DNA of 64,000 bases from Planosporangium mesophilum (GCF_016863255.1 NZ_BOON01000014.1:28171-92170), one strand, 5' to 3'. Positions 25,237-34,104 are shown, numbered from the stretch's first letter. Numbers and translations: made by a program. The notes: generated from the sequence alone by a model not told the origin.

Positions 25237-25728
25237 GTGCCAACACGTGGCGTTGTATACGTCCACTCGACCCCGCTCGCCGTGTGTCCACACGTCGAGT
25301 GGGCGATCGCTCGCGTCCTTTCGGCGCCGGTGCGCCTGGAATGGACCGCTCAGCGCGTCGAGCCCGGCGCTCGGCGGGCCGAGTGCGGGTGGACCGGCCA
25401 GCCCGGTACCGGTGGGGAGCTCGCCGCGGCGCTGCGACAGTGGCCCATGATCCGTTTCGAGGTCACCGAGGAGCCGAGCCCGGGGGTGGACGGCGAGCGT
25501 TACATGCACGTACCGGACCGGGGCCTGTTCCGCGCGACCACCAGCGCCAACGGCGACATCCAGCTCTCCGAGGACCGGCTACGGGCGCTCATGGCCTCCG
25601 CGGTCGGGTACGAGGCGCTCACCCACGCGCTGGACAAGGCGCTCGGCAATCCGTGGGACATCGAGTTGGAGCCGTACCGGCAGGCCGGGGAAGGCAGTCC
25701 GATGACGCTTCTCACCCGGGTCGGCTGA
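25237..25728 (+). CDS. DUF3145 family protein
   Basis: A 163-residue actinobacterial DUF3145 protein. Recognisable pieces are VPTRGVVYVHSTPLAVCPHV at the N-terminus, VRLEWTAQ, a GTGGELAAALRQWPMIRFEV segment and the C-terminal LTHALDKALGNPWDIELEPY. The function is unknown. The GTG at 25237 lies 6 bases after GGGAGG; a TTG at 25231 abuts that site and is unlikely. A GH3 lipoprotein gene follows 21 bases later on the same strand. Confidence 0.88.
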   Translation: MPTRGVVYVHSTPLAVCPHVEWAIARVLSAPVRLEWTAQRVEPGARRAECGWTGQPGTGGELAAALRQWPMIRFEVTEEPSPGVDGERYMHVPDRGLFRATTSANGDIQLSEDRLRALMASAVGYEALTHALDKALGNPWDIELEPYRQAGEGSPMTLLTRVG

Positions 25729-25749
25729 ACCGGGCACTCTTCTGGTTGA

Positions 25750-27456
25750 GTGGGGCGCGTGCGTGCGCTTGCCGGAATCGCTGCCCTCACCGCCATGACG
25801 CTGCTCGCCGGGTGCGGCCCGGGGCCGAGCGGGGCGAGCGCCGGGCCGGCCACCTGGCGCGGCCCGAGCGCGACGGGATCGGCGACCGACCCGGCCGCCC
25901 GCGCATCCGCCCTCGTCGCCGGGTTCAGCGACGAGGACCTGGTGGGGCAGGTGCTGATGCCCTTCGCCTACGGCGAGGACGCGACGAAGGCCAGTTCGCA
26001 GGCGGCCACCGCCAACCGCGGGTACGCCGGGGTGGACACCGCGGCGCAGATGGTCGAGAAGTACCGGCTGGGCGGCCTCATCCTGATGAACCGGGCGGCG
26101 GGTGACCCGACCGCCAGCACGAACAAGACCAGCAACATCACGTCCCCGGCCCAGGTGCGCACCCTCACCGACGGGCTGCAGCGCGTCGCGGCGACGCTGC
26201 CGTCCCGGGCGCCGCTACTGGTCGCCACGGACCAGGAGTACGGCGTGGTCAACCGGCTGCGCGACGGGGTGACCCAACTGCCGAGTGCGATGGCGTTCGG
26301 GGCCGCCGGTGACCCGGCCCTGACCAGGGCCGCCTGGGCCGCCGCCGGGTCCGATCTGCGTGCCGTCGGGATCAACGTCGACTTCGCGCCCATCGCCGAC
26401 GTGGTGGAGCAGGGCGGTGGGGTCATCGGCTCGCGCTCGTACGGCTCCGACCCGGCCGCGGTGTCCGGCCAGGTGCGCGCCGCGGTGCAGGGCCTGCGGG
26501 ACGCGGGGCTCGCCGCCACGCTCAAGCACTTCCCCGGGCACGGCCACACCAACGGCGACAGCCACACCCAGCTCCCGGTCCTGGGCCAGAGCCGCGACCA
26601 ACTGGCCGCCGGCGACCTGCCGCCGTTCTCGGCCGGCATCGGCGCCGGCGTCGACCTGGTCATGTCCGGGCACCTGGACGTGCGCGCGATCGACCCCGGC
26701 GTACCGGCGTCGTTCTCCTCAAAGGTCCTGATCGACCTGCTCCGCGGTCAGCTCGGCTTCAGGGGCGTGGTGGTCAGCGACGCGCTGAACATGGCGCCGG
26801 CGCAGAAGTACCCGCCGGGCGAGGCGGCCGTACGGGCCCTCGTCGCCGGCAACGACCTGCTGCTCATGCCGCCGGACCTGACCGCCGCCCAGCGCGGCCT
26901 GCTCGACGGGTTGCGGAGCGGCCAGTTGCCGAAGCAGCGCCTGGTCGAGGCCGCGACGAGGGTACTGACGCTGCGACTGCGCCTGGCCGGGTACCGGCAG
27001 CCCGACCTGGCGAGCGTCGCCGGCGCCCCGCGCCAGGCGGCTGCCGCCAAGGTGACGGCCGCGGCCGTGACCCTCCTGCGCGGCGGTTGCCAGGGCCCCC
27101 TGGTACCGCGGGGGCCGGTCCGGGTGACCGCGTCCAGCGGGCGTGACCAGCAGACCCGGTGGCTGAGCGAGGCGCTGCGGGCGCAGGGGTACGCGGTGGG
27201 CCAGAGCGGGCCCGAGGTGCGGCTGGTCGGCTACGGCGACGAGAAGACCGACCTGAGCTCCGGCGCCGCGGTGACGGTCGCGATGGATGAGCCGCTCATC
27301 CTCGCAGGCTCGAAGTCGCCGGTCCTGCTGGCCACCTACTCCTCGAGCCAGGCGGCCATGACCTCACTCGCGGCGGTCATCGCCGGCGCGGCACCGGCGC
27401 CCGGCCGGTCCCCGCTGGACGTCCCCGGCCTGCCGCGGTCGGGCTGCGTGCGCTAG
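25750..27456 (+). CDS. GH3 beta-N-acetylglucosaminidase-like lipoprotein
   Basis: A 568-residue surface lipoprotein. The signal peptide ends in a lipobox LLAGC with Cys22. The GH3 catalytic domain follows, with KHFPGHGHTNGDSH at 259-272, the loop that supplies the His/Asp acid-base dyad in NagZ-type hexosaminidases, and nucleophile Asp344 in VVSDALNM. Such enzymes remove GlcNAc from muropeptides or chitin fragments. The C-terminal 150 residues form an extra domain seen in secreted GH3 relatives. Start GTG 25750 or GTG 25759; neither has a good ribosome site. Confidence 0.88.
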   Translation: MGRVRALAGIAALTAMTLLAGCGPGPSGASAGPATWRGPSATGSATDPAARASALVAGFSDEDLVGQVLMPFAYGEDATKASSQAATANRGYAGVDTAAQMVEKYRLGGLILMNRAAGDPTASTNKTSNITSPAQVRTLTDGLQRVAATLPSRAPLLVATDQEYGVVNRLRDGVTQLPSAMAFGAAGDPALTRAAWAAAGSDLRAVGINVDFAPIADVVEQGGGVIGSRSYGSDPAAVSGQVRAAVQGLRDAGLAATLKHFPGHGHTNGDSHTQLPVLGQSRDQLAAGDLPPFSAGIGAGVDLVMSGHLDVRAIDPGVPASFSSKVLIDLLRGQLGFRGVVVSDALNMAPAQKYPPGEAAVRALVAGNDLLLMPPDLTAAQRGLLDGLRSGQLPKQRLVEAATRVLTLRLRLAGYRQPDLASVAGAPRQAAAAKVTAAAVTLLRGGCQGPLVPRGPVRVTASSGRDQQTRWLSEALRAQGYAVGQSGPEVRLVGYGDEKTDLSSGAAVTVAMDEPLILAGSKSPVLLATYSSSQAAMTSLAAVIAGAAPAPGRSPLDVPGLPRSGCVR

Positions 27457-27465
27457 CCCTTGAAC

Positions 27466-27513
27466 GATCTTGGACACCTGTGCGACCGATAGCTCGCACA
27501 GGTGTCCAAGATC
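27466..27513. terminator. 20-bp perfect inverted repeat between convergent genes
   Basis: The arm starting GATCTTGGACACCTGTGCGA (27466-27485) is exactly reversed at 27494-27513 around an 8-base loop. It lies between the GH3 gene and accD and can act as a terminator in both directions. A second element with the same outer sequence GATCTTGG-CAC lies at 43121-43168, also between convergent genes. Confidence 0.8.
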
Positions 27514-27529
27514 CGCGCGGTACCCCCCG

Positions 27530-28942
27530 TTACAGCGGGATGTTGCCGTGCGCGCCACGCGCGGCGGGTGCCGCCGCGAGCGCCTCCGCGATGCGCCGCC
27601 GGGTCTCGGTCGGCTTCACCACGTCGTCGACGACGCCGATCTCCAGCGCCCGGTTGACCCCGCCGGCGACCCGGGTCTGCTCCTCGATCAGTTCGGCGCG
27701 CAGCGCCTCCCGGCCCTCGGCCGGTGCCGCGGCGAGCTTCTTGCGGTACAGGATGTTCACGGCGGCCGAGGCGCCCATCACGGCGACCTCGGCGTTGGGC
27801 CAGGCGAACACCGCGGTGGCCCCCAGCGAGCGGGAGTTCATGGCGATGTACGCGCCGCCGTACGCCTTGCGGGTCACCAGCGTGACGCGCGGTACGACGG
27901 CCTCCGCGAAGGCGTGCAGCAGCTTGGCGCCCCGACGTACCACGCCGTCCCACTCCTGGCCCACGCCCGGCAGGTAGCCGGGCACGTCGACCAGCACGAT
28001 CAGCGGTACGCCCAGCGAGTCGCACATCCGCACGAAGCGGGCCGCCTTCTCGGCGCTGGTCGAGTCCAGGCAGCCGCCGAGGCGCAGCGGGTTGTTGGCG
28101 ATGACCCCGACGGTACGGCCGGCGAAGCGGCCCAGCGTGGTCACGATGTTGGGCGCCCACTTGGCGTGCAACTCCACGCCGGGCTTGTCCAGCACCGCGC
28201 TGACCAGCGGCTTGACGTCGTAGGCGCGGTTGGTCTGCTCGGGCAGCAGGCTGGCCAGGTCGACCTCGCCGGACACGTCCGCCGGCTCCACCCGGCCCTG
28301 GCGGCCCAGCAGCGAGGCCAGTTCGCGGGCCGTGGCCAGCGCGGACTCGTCGTCCTTCGTGGTCACGTGCACCACGCCGGAGCGCCGCCCGTGCGGCTCC
28401 GGGCCGCCCAGGCGCGCCATGTCGACCTGTTCGCCGGTGACGCTGCGGACCACCTCCGGCCCGGTGACGAAGATCCGGCCGGTGTCGGACATCACCACGA
28501 TGTCGGTGAGCGCGGGCCCGTACGCGGCGCCACCCGCGGCGGGGCCCAGGACGACCGAGATCTGCGGCACCCGTCCGGAGGCGCGCACCATGGCGGCGAA
28601 GACCTGGCCGACCGCGTCGAGGGCGACCACGCCCTCCTGCAGTCGCGCGCCGCCGCAGTGCCACAGCCCGATCACCGGCATCCGCTCGCGCACCGCCGTG
28701 TCGATGGAGTCGACGATGTGGCGGCAGCCCTCGGTACCCATGGCGCCGCCCATCCGGGTCGCGTCCGTGGCGTACGCGACCACCGGGGTGCCGTCGACCT
28801 CACCGCGCGCAGCCAGTACGCCGGAGTCGTCGCGCGGTGCGAGCAGTCGCAGCGTTCCCTGGTCGAACAGCGCCCGGAGACGTAGCTCCGGGTCGCGGAG
28901 ATCGATCGCCTGGGTATCAGGGGAACTCGATGTCAACGTCAT
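27530..28942 (-). CDS. accD: acyl-CoA carboxylase carboxyltransferase (beta) subunit
   Basis: A 470-residue carboxyltransferase of the AccD/PccB type, which moves CO2 from carboxybiotin to acetyl- or propionyl-CoA. Visible are GLWHCGGARLQEGVVALD with its acyl-CoA oxyanion-hole glycines, GPAAGGAAYGPALTD, and in the C-terminal half DVPGYLPGVGQEWDG, RKAYGGAYIAMNS and AVMGASAAVNILY. It is shorter than most actinobacterial PccB proteins (about 530). As the last gene of the fab operon it probably makes malonyl-CoA for FabD. The biotinylated alpha subunit is not in the window. Confidence 0.92.
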   Translation of the reverse strand: MTLTSSSPDTQAIDLRDPELRLRALFDQGTLRLLAPRDDSGVLAARGEVDGTPVVAYATDATRMGGAMGTEGCRHIVDSIDTAVRERMPVIGLWHCGGARLQEGVVALDAVGQVFAAMVRASGRVPQISVVLGPAAGGAAYGPALTDIVVMSDTGRIFVTGPEVVRSVTGEQVDMARLGGPEPHGRRSGVVHVTTKDDESALATARELASLLGRQGRVEPADVSGEVDLASLLPEQTNRAYDVKPLVSAVLDKPGVELHAKWAPNIVTTLGRFAGRTVGVIANNPLRLGGCLDSTSAEKAARFVRMCDSLGVPLIVLVDVPGYLPGVGQEWDGVVRRGAKLLHAFAEAVVPRVTLVTRKAYGGAYIAMNSRSLGATAVFAWPNAEVAVMGASAAVNILYRKKLAAAPAEGREALRAELIEEQTRVAGGVNRALEIGVVDDVVKPTETRRRIAEALAAAPAARGAHGNIPL

Positions 28943-28956
28943 GCGTCCTCCGAGGA

Positions 28957-30174
28957 TCAGGCGCGGGCGAAGACCAACGCCGCGTTGTGGCCACCAAAGC
29001 CGAACGAGTTGTTCAGAGCAGCGGGGATCTCCATGTGGCGCGCCTTGTGGGCGGCCACGTCCAGGTCGACCCGCTCGTCCGGGTCGTCCAGGTTGATGGT
29101 GGGCGGTACCACGCCGTGGTGGACGGCGAGGATCGTGGCGATCGACTCGATCGCGCCCGCGGCGCCGAGCAGGTGCCCGGTCATCGACTTGGTCGACGTC
29201 ACCACCGGGTGGTCACCCAGCGCCTTGTGCAGCGACACGATCTCCGCCATGTCGCCGACCGGCGTGGAGGTGGCGTGCGCGTTGACGTGTACCACGTCGG
29301 ACCTGGCGATACCGGAGTCCTTGAGGGCCAGGCTGATGGCGCGGGTCGCGCCGTTGCCCTCCGGGTCCGGCTGGACGATGTCGAAGCCGTCGGAGGTCAT
29401 GCCGGCACCCGCGAGCCGCGCGTACACCTTGGCCCCGCGGGCCCGGGCCGAGTCGGCACGCTCGAGCACGATCACCCCGGCGCCCTCGCCGAGGACGAAG
29501 CCGTCGCGGCCCTTGTCGAACGGGCGGGAGGCCTTCTCGGGCTCGTCGTTACGGGTCGACATGGCGCGCATCGAGGCGAAGGCGGCGATCGGCAGCGGGT
29601 GGATGACGGACTCGGTACCGCCGGCGACGACCACGTCGGCCCGGCCGGACCGGATCATGTCGAGCGCCCAGGCGATCGACTCGGCGCCGGTCGCGCAGGC
29701 GCTCGTCGGGGCGTGTACCCCTGCCTTGGCCTTCAGTTCCAGGCCGATCCACGCCGCCGGCCCGTTGGGCATGAGCATGGGGATGGTGTGCGGCGACACC
29801 CGGCGGGGGCCGCTCGCTTCGAGGACGTCGTCCTGGTTGAGCAGCGTGGTCGCGCCACCGATGCCCGAACCGACGATCACGCCGAGGCGCTCCGGGTCCA
29901 GCCCCGCGTCGGCGAGGCCCGCGTCGGCCCACGCCTGGCGGGCGGCGACCACGGCGACCTGCTCCGAACGGTCCATCCGCCGGGCCTGCACCCGGTCGAT
30001 GGTCGGCTCGACGGCGAGGTGACCGGCGATGCGCACCGGAAGTTGCGCCGCCCACTCCTCGGTCAGGGCGCTGATCCCGGAGCGGCCGGCGAGCATGGCG
30101 TCCCAGGTCGACGCGACGTCCCCGCCGAGCGGGGTCGTCGCGCCGAGTCCGGTGACTACGACGTCAACAGTCAC
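28957..30174 (-). CDS. fabF: beta-ketoacyl-ACP synthase II
   Basis: A 405-residue condensing enzyme that elongates acyl-ACP with malonyl-ACP in type II fatty-acid synthesis. The catalytic triad is complete: Cys160 in TSACATGAES, His300 in VNAHATSTPVGD and His334 in SMTGHLLGAAG. The glycine-rich NNSFGFGGHN closes the C-terminus. The GTG start overlaps the acpP stop as GTGA. Downstream, accD begins 14 bases later. Confidence 0.95.
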   Translation of the reverse strand: MTVDVVVTGLGATTPLGGDVASTWDAMLAGRSGISALTEEWAAQLPVRIAGHLAVEPTIDRVQARRMDRSEQVAVVAARQAWADAGLADAGLDPERLGVIVGSGIGGATTLLNQDDVLEASGPRRVSPHTIPMLMPNGPAAWIGLELKAKAGVHAPTSACATGAESIAWALDMIRSGRADVVVAGGTESVIHPLPIAAFASMRAMSTRNDEPEKASRPFDKGRDGFVLGEGAGVIVLERADSARARGAKVYARLAGAGMTSDGFDIVQPDPEGNGATRAISLALKDSGIARSDVVHVNAHATSTPVGDMAEIVSLHKALGDHPVVTSTKSMTGHLLGAAGAIESIATILAVHHGVVPPTINLDDPDERVDLDVAAHKARHMEIPAALNNSFGFGGHNAALVFARA

Positions 30175-30413
30175 GCCTGTGCCTTGGAGATGTACGACAC
30201 GGCGTCGCCCACCGTCTTGAGGTTCTGCACCTCGTCGTCCGGGATCTTCACGCCGAACTTCTCCTCGGCCGCCACCACGACCTCCACCATCGACAGCGAG
30301 TCGACGTCGAGGTCCTCGGTGAACGACTTCTCCTCGGTGACGTCGTCGGGGTTGACCCCGGCGACCTCTTCGAGGATCTCGGCAAGTCCGGCAACGATCT
30401 CGTCACGGGTCAT
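30171..30413 (-). CDS. acpP: acyl carrier protein
   Basis: An 80-residue acidic carrier protein. Ser39 in DLDVDSLSMVEVV is the 4'-phosphopantetheine site, and the four-helix pattern (DEIVAGLAEILEEVAGV, VVAAEEKFGVKIPDDEV) is standard. It shuttles acyl chains among FabD, FabH and FabF. ATG start, and its stop overlaps the fabF start. Confidence 0.96.
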   Translation of the reverse strand: MTRDEIVAGLAEILEEVAGVNPDDVTEEKSFTEDLDVDSLSMVEVVVAAEEKFGVKIPDDEVQNLKTVGDAVSYISKAQA

Positions 30414-30453
30414 TGGGTTGTTTTCCTTCCTGATGTGGAACTCTTGCGGGGGC

Positions 30454-31410
30454 TTAGGGGCAGCGGACGACCTGTCCGGCGTAGGTGAGACCGCCGCCGA
30501 AGCCGAAGAGGAGGACCGGGGCGCCCGAGGGCACCTCGCCTCGCTCGACCAACTTCGACAGCGCCAGCGGCATGCTGGCCGCGGAGGTGTTGCCCGACTC
30601 GACGATGTCCTTGGCGACGACGGCGTCGGGCAGGTTCAGCCGCTTGGCGATGCCTTCGATGATGCGCAGGTTGGCCTGGTGGCACACGAGCGCCTTGATG
30701 TCGCCCGGCTCGTACCCGGACCGCTTGACGGCGTCCAGCGCCAGCGGGGCGAGCGCGGTTGTGGCCCAGCGGAAGACCTGCTGGCCCTCCTGCTGGATGT
30801 AGGGCCGCCAGCCCTCGATACGCACCGCGTCGCTGCGCTCGGGTACCGAGCCCCACAGCACCGGGCCGATGCCGGGCTCCTCGCCCTCGGCCACGGCGGT
30901 GACCACGGCCGCGCCGGCCGCGTCGCCGAACAGGATGCAGGTCGAGCGGTCGGTCCAGTCGGTGAAGTCGGACAGCTTCTCGGCGCCGATCACGATGACG
31001 TTGCGGGCCGAACCGGCGCGGATGGCGTGGTCGGCGGTGGCCAGGGCGTACGAGAAACCGGAGCAGGCGGTGTTGATGTCGTACGCGGCCGGCGCGCCGA
31101 TGCCCAGCTTCGCCGCCACCCGGCAGGCCACGTTGGGGGAGCGGTCGACCGAGCTGCAGGTGGCGACGACGACCAGGTCGATGTCGTCGGCGTTGAGGCC
31201 GGAGCCCGCGAGCGCCTTCTCCGCCGCGGCGGCGGCCATGTCGGCGACGGTCTCGTTGTCGGCGATGCGGCGGGTGGCGATGCCGACCCGGTCCCTGATC
31301 CACTGGTCGTTGGTGTCGACCATCTGCGCCAGGTCGTCGTTGGTGAGTACGCGGGCGGGCTGGTAGTGGCCCATGGACAGGATCCGGGAGCCGGCAACGG
31401 TTTGGGTCAC
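30454..31410 (-). CDS. fabH: beta-ketoacyl-ACP synthase III
   Basis: A 318-residue enzyme that starts fatty-acid chains by condensing an acyl-CoA primer with malonyl-ACP. The catalytic residues Cys116 (NTACSGF), His244 (VCHQANLRI) and Asn274 (ESGNTSAAS) are in place, and GFGGGLTYAG ends the protein. The GTG at 31410 follows AGAAAGG; the frame stays open further upstream into fabD but without a start signal. Actinomycete FabH enzymes often prefer branched primers, which cannot be judged here. Confidence 0.95.
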   Translation of the reverse strand: MTQTVAGSRILSMGHYQPARVLTNDDLAQMVDTNDQWIRDRVGIATRRIADNETVADMAAAAAEKALAGSGLNADDIDLVVVATCSSVDRSPNVACRVAAKLGIGAPAAYDINTACSGFSYALATADHAIRAGSARNVIVIGAEKLSDFTDWTDRSTCILFGDAAGAAVVTAVAEGEEPGIGPVLWGSVPERSDAVRIEGWRPYIQQEGQQVFRWATTALAPLALDAVKRSGYEPGDIKALVCHQANLRIIEGIAKRLNLPDAVVAKDIVESGNTSAASMPLALSKLVERGEVPSGAPVLLFGFGGGLTYAGQVVRCP

Positions 31411-31457
31411 TGCGGTACCTTTCTGATCAACTCGCTCGCTCGGCGTGCCCGGGTCGG

Positions 31458-32615
31458 TCATAGCAGGCGCTCGATACGGGCGACGGGATGGCCGGGCGCC
31501 ACCGGGTCGTCGGGGTGGACCAGCCACTCGGCGAGGATGCCCGCGTGCGCGGCCACCTCCACCGGTCCCTGGCGCGTGACCACATGGCCGATGACCTGGC
31601 CCGTGCGCACCTCGATGCCCTCGACCAGCTGTTCGGCGGGGGTGAAGGTGCCGGCGGCGGTCGCCACCACGACCCGGAACTGCGGCGTCGGCTCGAAGCT
31701 CGGCGCGGTGCCGTGGCGGGCGATCGCGTCCCGCGCCGCGGCGAGGTCGTCGGGCGTGTTCACGGTGACGATCTCGATGCCCTTCAGCTCCCGCTTGGCG
31801 AGGCCCGCGAGGGTACCGGCCGGCGGCAGCTCGATGATCGCCGTGACGCCGATCTCGGCCAGCGTCCGCATGCAGAGGTCCCAGCGGACCGGCGCGGTGA
31901 CCTGGCGGACCAGCCGCTGGAGCATCGTCGGTCCGTGGTCGACGGCGGAACCGTCGCGGTTGGACAGCAGCAGGCGGCCGGGCGTGCCGGTGGTGATGCC
32001 GCCGGACATCGCGGCGAGGGCCTGCTCGGCGGGGGCCATGTACGGGGTGTGGAAGGCGCCGGCGACCGACAGCGGGATCACGCGCACCCGGGCGGGCGGC
32101 TCAGCGGCGAGCTTCTCCAGACTGGACAGCGCGCCGGCGGCGACGATCTGGCCGGCGCCGTTGCGGTTGGCCGGGTAGAGCCCGGCGGCCTCGATCGCGG
32201 CGATGACCTCGTCGGCGTCGCCACCGAGCACGGCGCTCATGCCGGTCGGCTCGAGTGCACACGCCGCCGCCATCTCCCGGCCGCGTACCGCGGCGAACGT
32301 GATGGCGGCCTCGGGCGTGAGCACCGCGGCGAGGGCGGCGGCGCCGACCTCGCCGATGCTGTGCCCGGCGACCACGCCCACGTCGTACATCGGCAGGTGC
32401 TCGGCGGCCAGCAGCGCGGCGGCGACCAGCAGCGGCTGGGTACGAGCGGTGTCCTTGATCTCGTCGGCGTCGGCGTCGGTGCCCAGGTGTACGAGGTCGA
32501 GCCCGGCGAGGGCCGACCACCATCGCAGGCGCGCCTCGGCGCCGGGGAGGTCGAGCCAGGGGGCGAGGAAGCCGGGTTTCTGTGACCCCTGTCCGGGGGC
32601 GAGTACGGCGAGCAC
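31458..32615 (-). CDS. fabD: malonyl-CoA:ACP transacylase with C-terminal biotinyl-like domain
   Basis: A 385-residue protein. Residues 1 to about 302 are a complete FabD: PGQGSQ at 7-12, the nucleophile Ser86 in GHSIGE, Arg111 and the catalytic His189 in GAFHT. It loads malonate onto AcpP. Typical FabD proteins end near 310. Here a linker is followed by residues 313-385 with the strand pattern of a biotinyl/lipoyl domain (ATAAGTFTPAEQ, EVRTGQVIGHVV, then AHAGILAEWLVHPDDPVAPG). The lysine-bearing hairpin (usually AMKM) reads VTRQ, so it cannot be biotinylated. GTG start with a poor ribosome site. Confidence 0.93.
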   Translation of the reverse strand: MLAVLAPGQGSQKPGFLAPWLDLPGAEARLRWWSALAGLDLVHLGTDADADEIKDTARTQPLLVAAALLAAEHLPMYDVGVVAGHSIGEVGAAALAAVLTPEAAITFAAVRGREMAAACALEPTGMSAVLGGDADEVIAAIEAAGLYPANRNGAGQIVAAGALSSLEKLAAEPPARVRVIPLSVAGAFHTPYMAPAEQALAAMSGGITTGTPGRLLLSNRDGSAVDHGPTMLQRLVRQVTAPVRWDLCMRTLAEIGVTAIIELPPAGTLAGLAKRELKGIEIVTVNTPDDLAAARDAIARHGTAPSFEPTPQFRVVVATAAGTFTPAEQLVEGIEVRTGQVIGHVVTRQGPVEVAAHAGILAEWLVHPDDPVAPGHPVARIERLL

Positions 32616-32674
32616 CTCTATGACTGTTCCGGATATGCGCCCACCACGCGGGTACCGCTAGGCACGAAACTCGA

Positions 32675-32709
32675 CGACTTCTTTTGGAGGGTTCCTCCAA
32701 AGGATGTCG
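32675..32709. promoter_or_regulatory. inverted repeat between fasR and fabD
   Basis: CGACTTCTTTTGGAGG and CCTCCAAAGGATGTCG form a 35-base inverted repeat with a 3-base centre and two mismatches; the inner 8 bp (TTTGGAGG/CCTCCAAA) are perfect. It lies 60-94 bases before the fabD start and just after fasR. It may be the FasR operator for the fab operon, or a fasR terminator with read-through. Confidence 0.5.
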
Positions 32710-32746
32710 TCCGGTTCCCCTCGGCAACACCCGCTGTTTTGCCGTG

Positions 32747-33997
32747 TCATGTGGAGTTAACCGAGGTCGGGGGTGTTGCCGACGGATCAAGCCGGCCAAC
32801 CGTCAGTGCGATGCGGAGCGCGAACGCGTCGCGCGTCGTGAGCGGCGTGAAACCGGTCACCTCGCCGATGCGCCGCAGGCGGTACCGAACGGTATTCGGA
32901 TGTACGTACAGGGTGCGTGCCGCGCTCTCCAGTACCCCGCCGGCGGCGAAGAACGCGTCCAGAGTGTCCAGTAGTTCGCCGCCGGCGCGCAGCAGCGCCC
33001 CGTACACGTCCTGGCGCAGGATCCGGCGCGCCTCCGCGTCGCCGGCCAGGGCCCGTTCCGGGAGGAGGTCGGCGGCGGCCACCGGCCGGGGCGCCGCGGG
33101 CCAGGCCGGAGCCGCGCGGAACCCGGCGAGCGCGGCCCGGGCCGACTCGGTCGCCTCGTCCAGGCTCGGCACGGCCGGGCCGACGACCACCGGGCCGTCG
33201 CCGAACCCGACCAGCAGCTTGTGGGTGGCGTCGAGGGGGTCGGCCGCGCCGCCGAGTACGACCACGAGCCGGTCGCCGTGCACCCCGCCGAGGATCTCCA
33301 CGCCGATGCGGCGCGCCACCCGGTACACGGTGTGCAGCACCATCGCCACTTCGCCGCCGGGTGAGCGGCCGACCGCGACGGCGACCGGCGGGGCGTCGCC
33401 CCACCCGAGGGCCGCGGCCCGGCTCGCCAGTACGTCGGAGGAGTCACCGCGCAGCAGCGCGTCGACCAGCAGGGCCTGCAGCCGGGCGTCCCACGAGCCG
33501 CGGGTCTCGGCGGCCCGGGCGTACACCCGGGCGGCGGCGAAGGCGATCTCCCGGCTGAAGCGCAGGATCGCCTCCTGGATGGCCAGCTCCTCGCCCTCGG
33601 CGGCGAGGTGGGGCACCTGCTGCTCGGCGACCTCGATGGTGATCCTGATGAGCTGGACCGTCTGCTGAAGGTTGATCGAGCGCGCGAGGGCCCGGGGCGC
33701 GGCGTCGAACACCTCGTCGGAGACCTCCTGGGGGCCGCCGCCGTCACTCTCGCGTCGGCGCAGCCACTCCACCAGCGACCGGACGCCGGCCTGCGCGACC
33801 AGCATCACCCAGGCGCGCTGGTCGGCGGGGAGCTCCCGGAACCACGGCAGGACCTCGTCCATCCGTGCGACGCTCGCGGTGGCGAGGGAGCCGGCGGCCC
33901 GCTCGATGGCGCGGATGCTGGCCGCCAGGGGCGTGGCGTCACCCGTGGCGCCGCTCGTGCCGTCGGTCCCGGCCGGGGTACCTGCCTGCCTGGTCAT
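32747..33997 (-). CDS. fasR: PucR-family regulator of fatty-acid synthesis
   Basis: A 416-residue regulator. The N-terminal and central part is a helical sensor region (VARMDEVLPWFRELPADQR, then EGEELAIQEAILRFSREIAF). A middle alpha/beta GGDEF-like region has VAVAVGRSPG and HGDRLVVVLGG. The C-terminus is the PucR/CdaR helix-turn-helix ESAARTLYVHPNTVRYRLRR. In Streptomyces and mycobacteria the gene in this position, immediately upstream of fabD, is FasR, which activates the fab operon in response to long-chain acyl-CoA; I transfer that role by family and position. ATG 33997 is chosen over an in-frame ATG at 34195 in the glucanase leader. Confidence 0.9.
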   Translation of the reverse strand: MTRQAGTPAGTDGTSGATGDATPLAASIRAIERAAGSLATASVARMDEVLPWFRELPADQRAWVMLVAQAGVRSLVEWLRRRESDGGGPQEVSDEVFDAAPRALARSINLQQTVQLIRITIEVAEQQVPHLAAEGEELAIQEAILRFSREIAFAAARVYARAAETRGSWDARLQALLVDALLRGDSSDVLASRAAALGWGDAPPVAVAVGRSPGGEVAMVLHTVYRVARRIGVEILGGVHGDRLVVVLGGAADPLDATHKLLVGFGDGPVVVGPAVPSLDEATESARAALAGFRAAPAWPAAPRPVAAADLLPERALAGDAEARRILRQDVYGALLRAGGELLDTLDAFFAAGGVLESAARTLYVHPNTVRYRLRRIGEVTGFTPLTTRDAFALRIALTVGRLDPSATPPTSVNST

Positions 33998-34069
33998 GGC
34001 CCTGAGCTTGTCATGAGCCGGCACGAGGCGGGGAGGCGGTGCATCCCCACCGGCATATATTGATGACCG

Positions 34070-34098
34070 TTGACATATTTGGGCGCTGCTGCTAAAAC
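34070..34098 (+). promoter_or_regulatory. sigma70-type promoter of the GH16 gene
   Basis: TTGACA at 34070-34075 and TAAAAC at 34093-34098 are separated by exactly 17 bases, an unusually good vegetative promoter for an actinomycete. It faces the GH16 gene, whose ATG is 64 bases beyond the -10. Confidence 0.7.
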
Positions 34099-34104
34099 GA
34101 GCGT

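Noticed and set aside
28837..32178. Plus-strand open frame of about 1100 codons over the fab operon
   Set aside because: Antisense to fabF, acpP, fabH and fabD, each with intact catalytic motifs.
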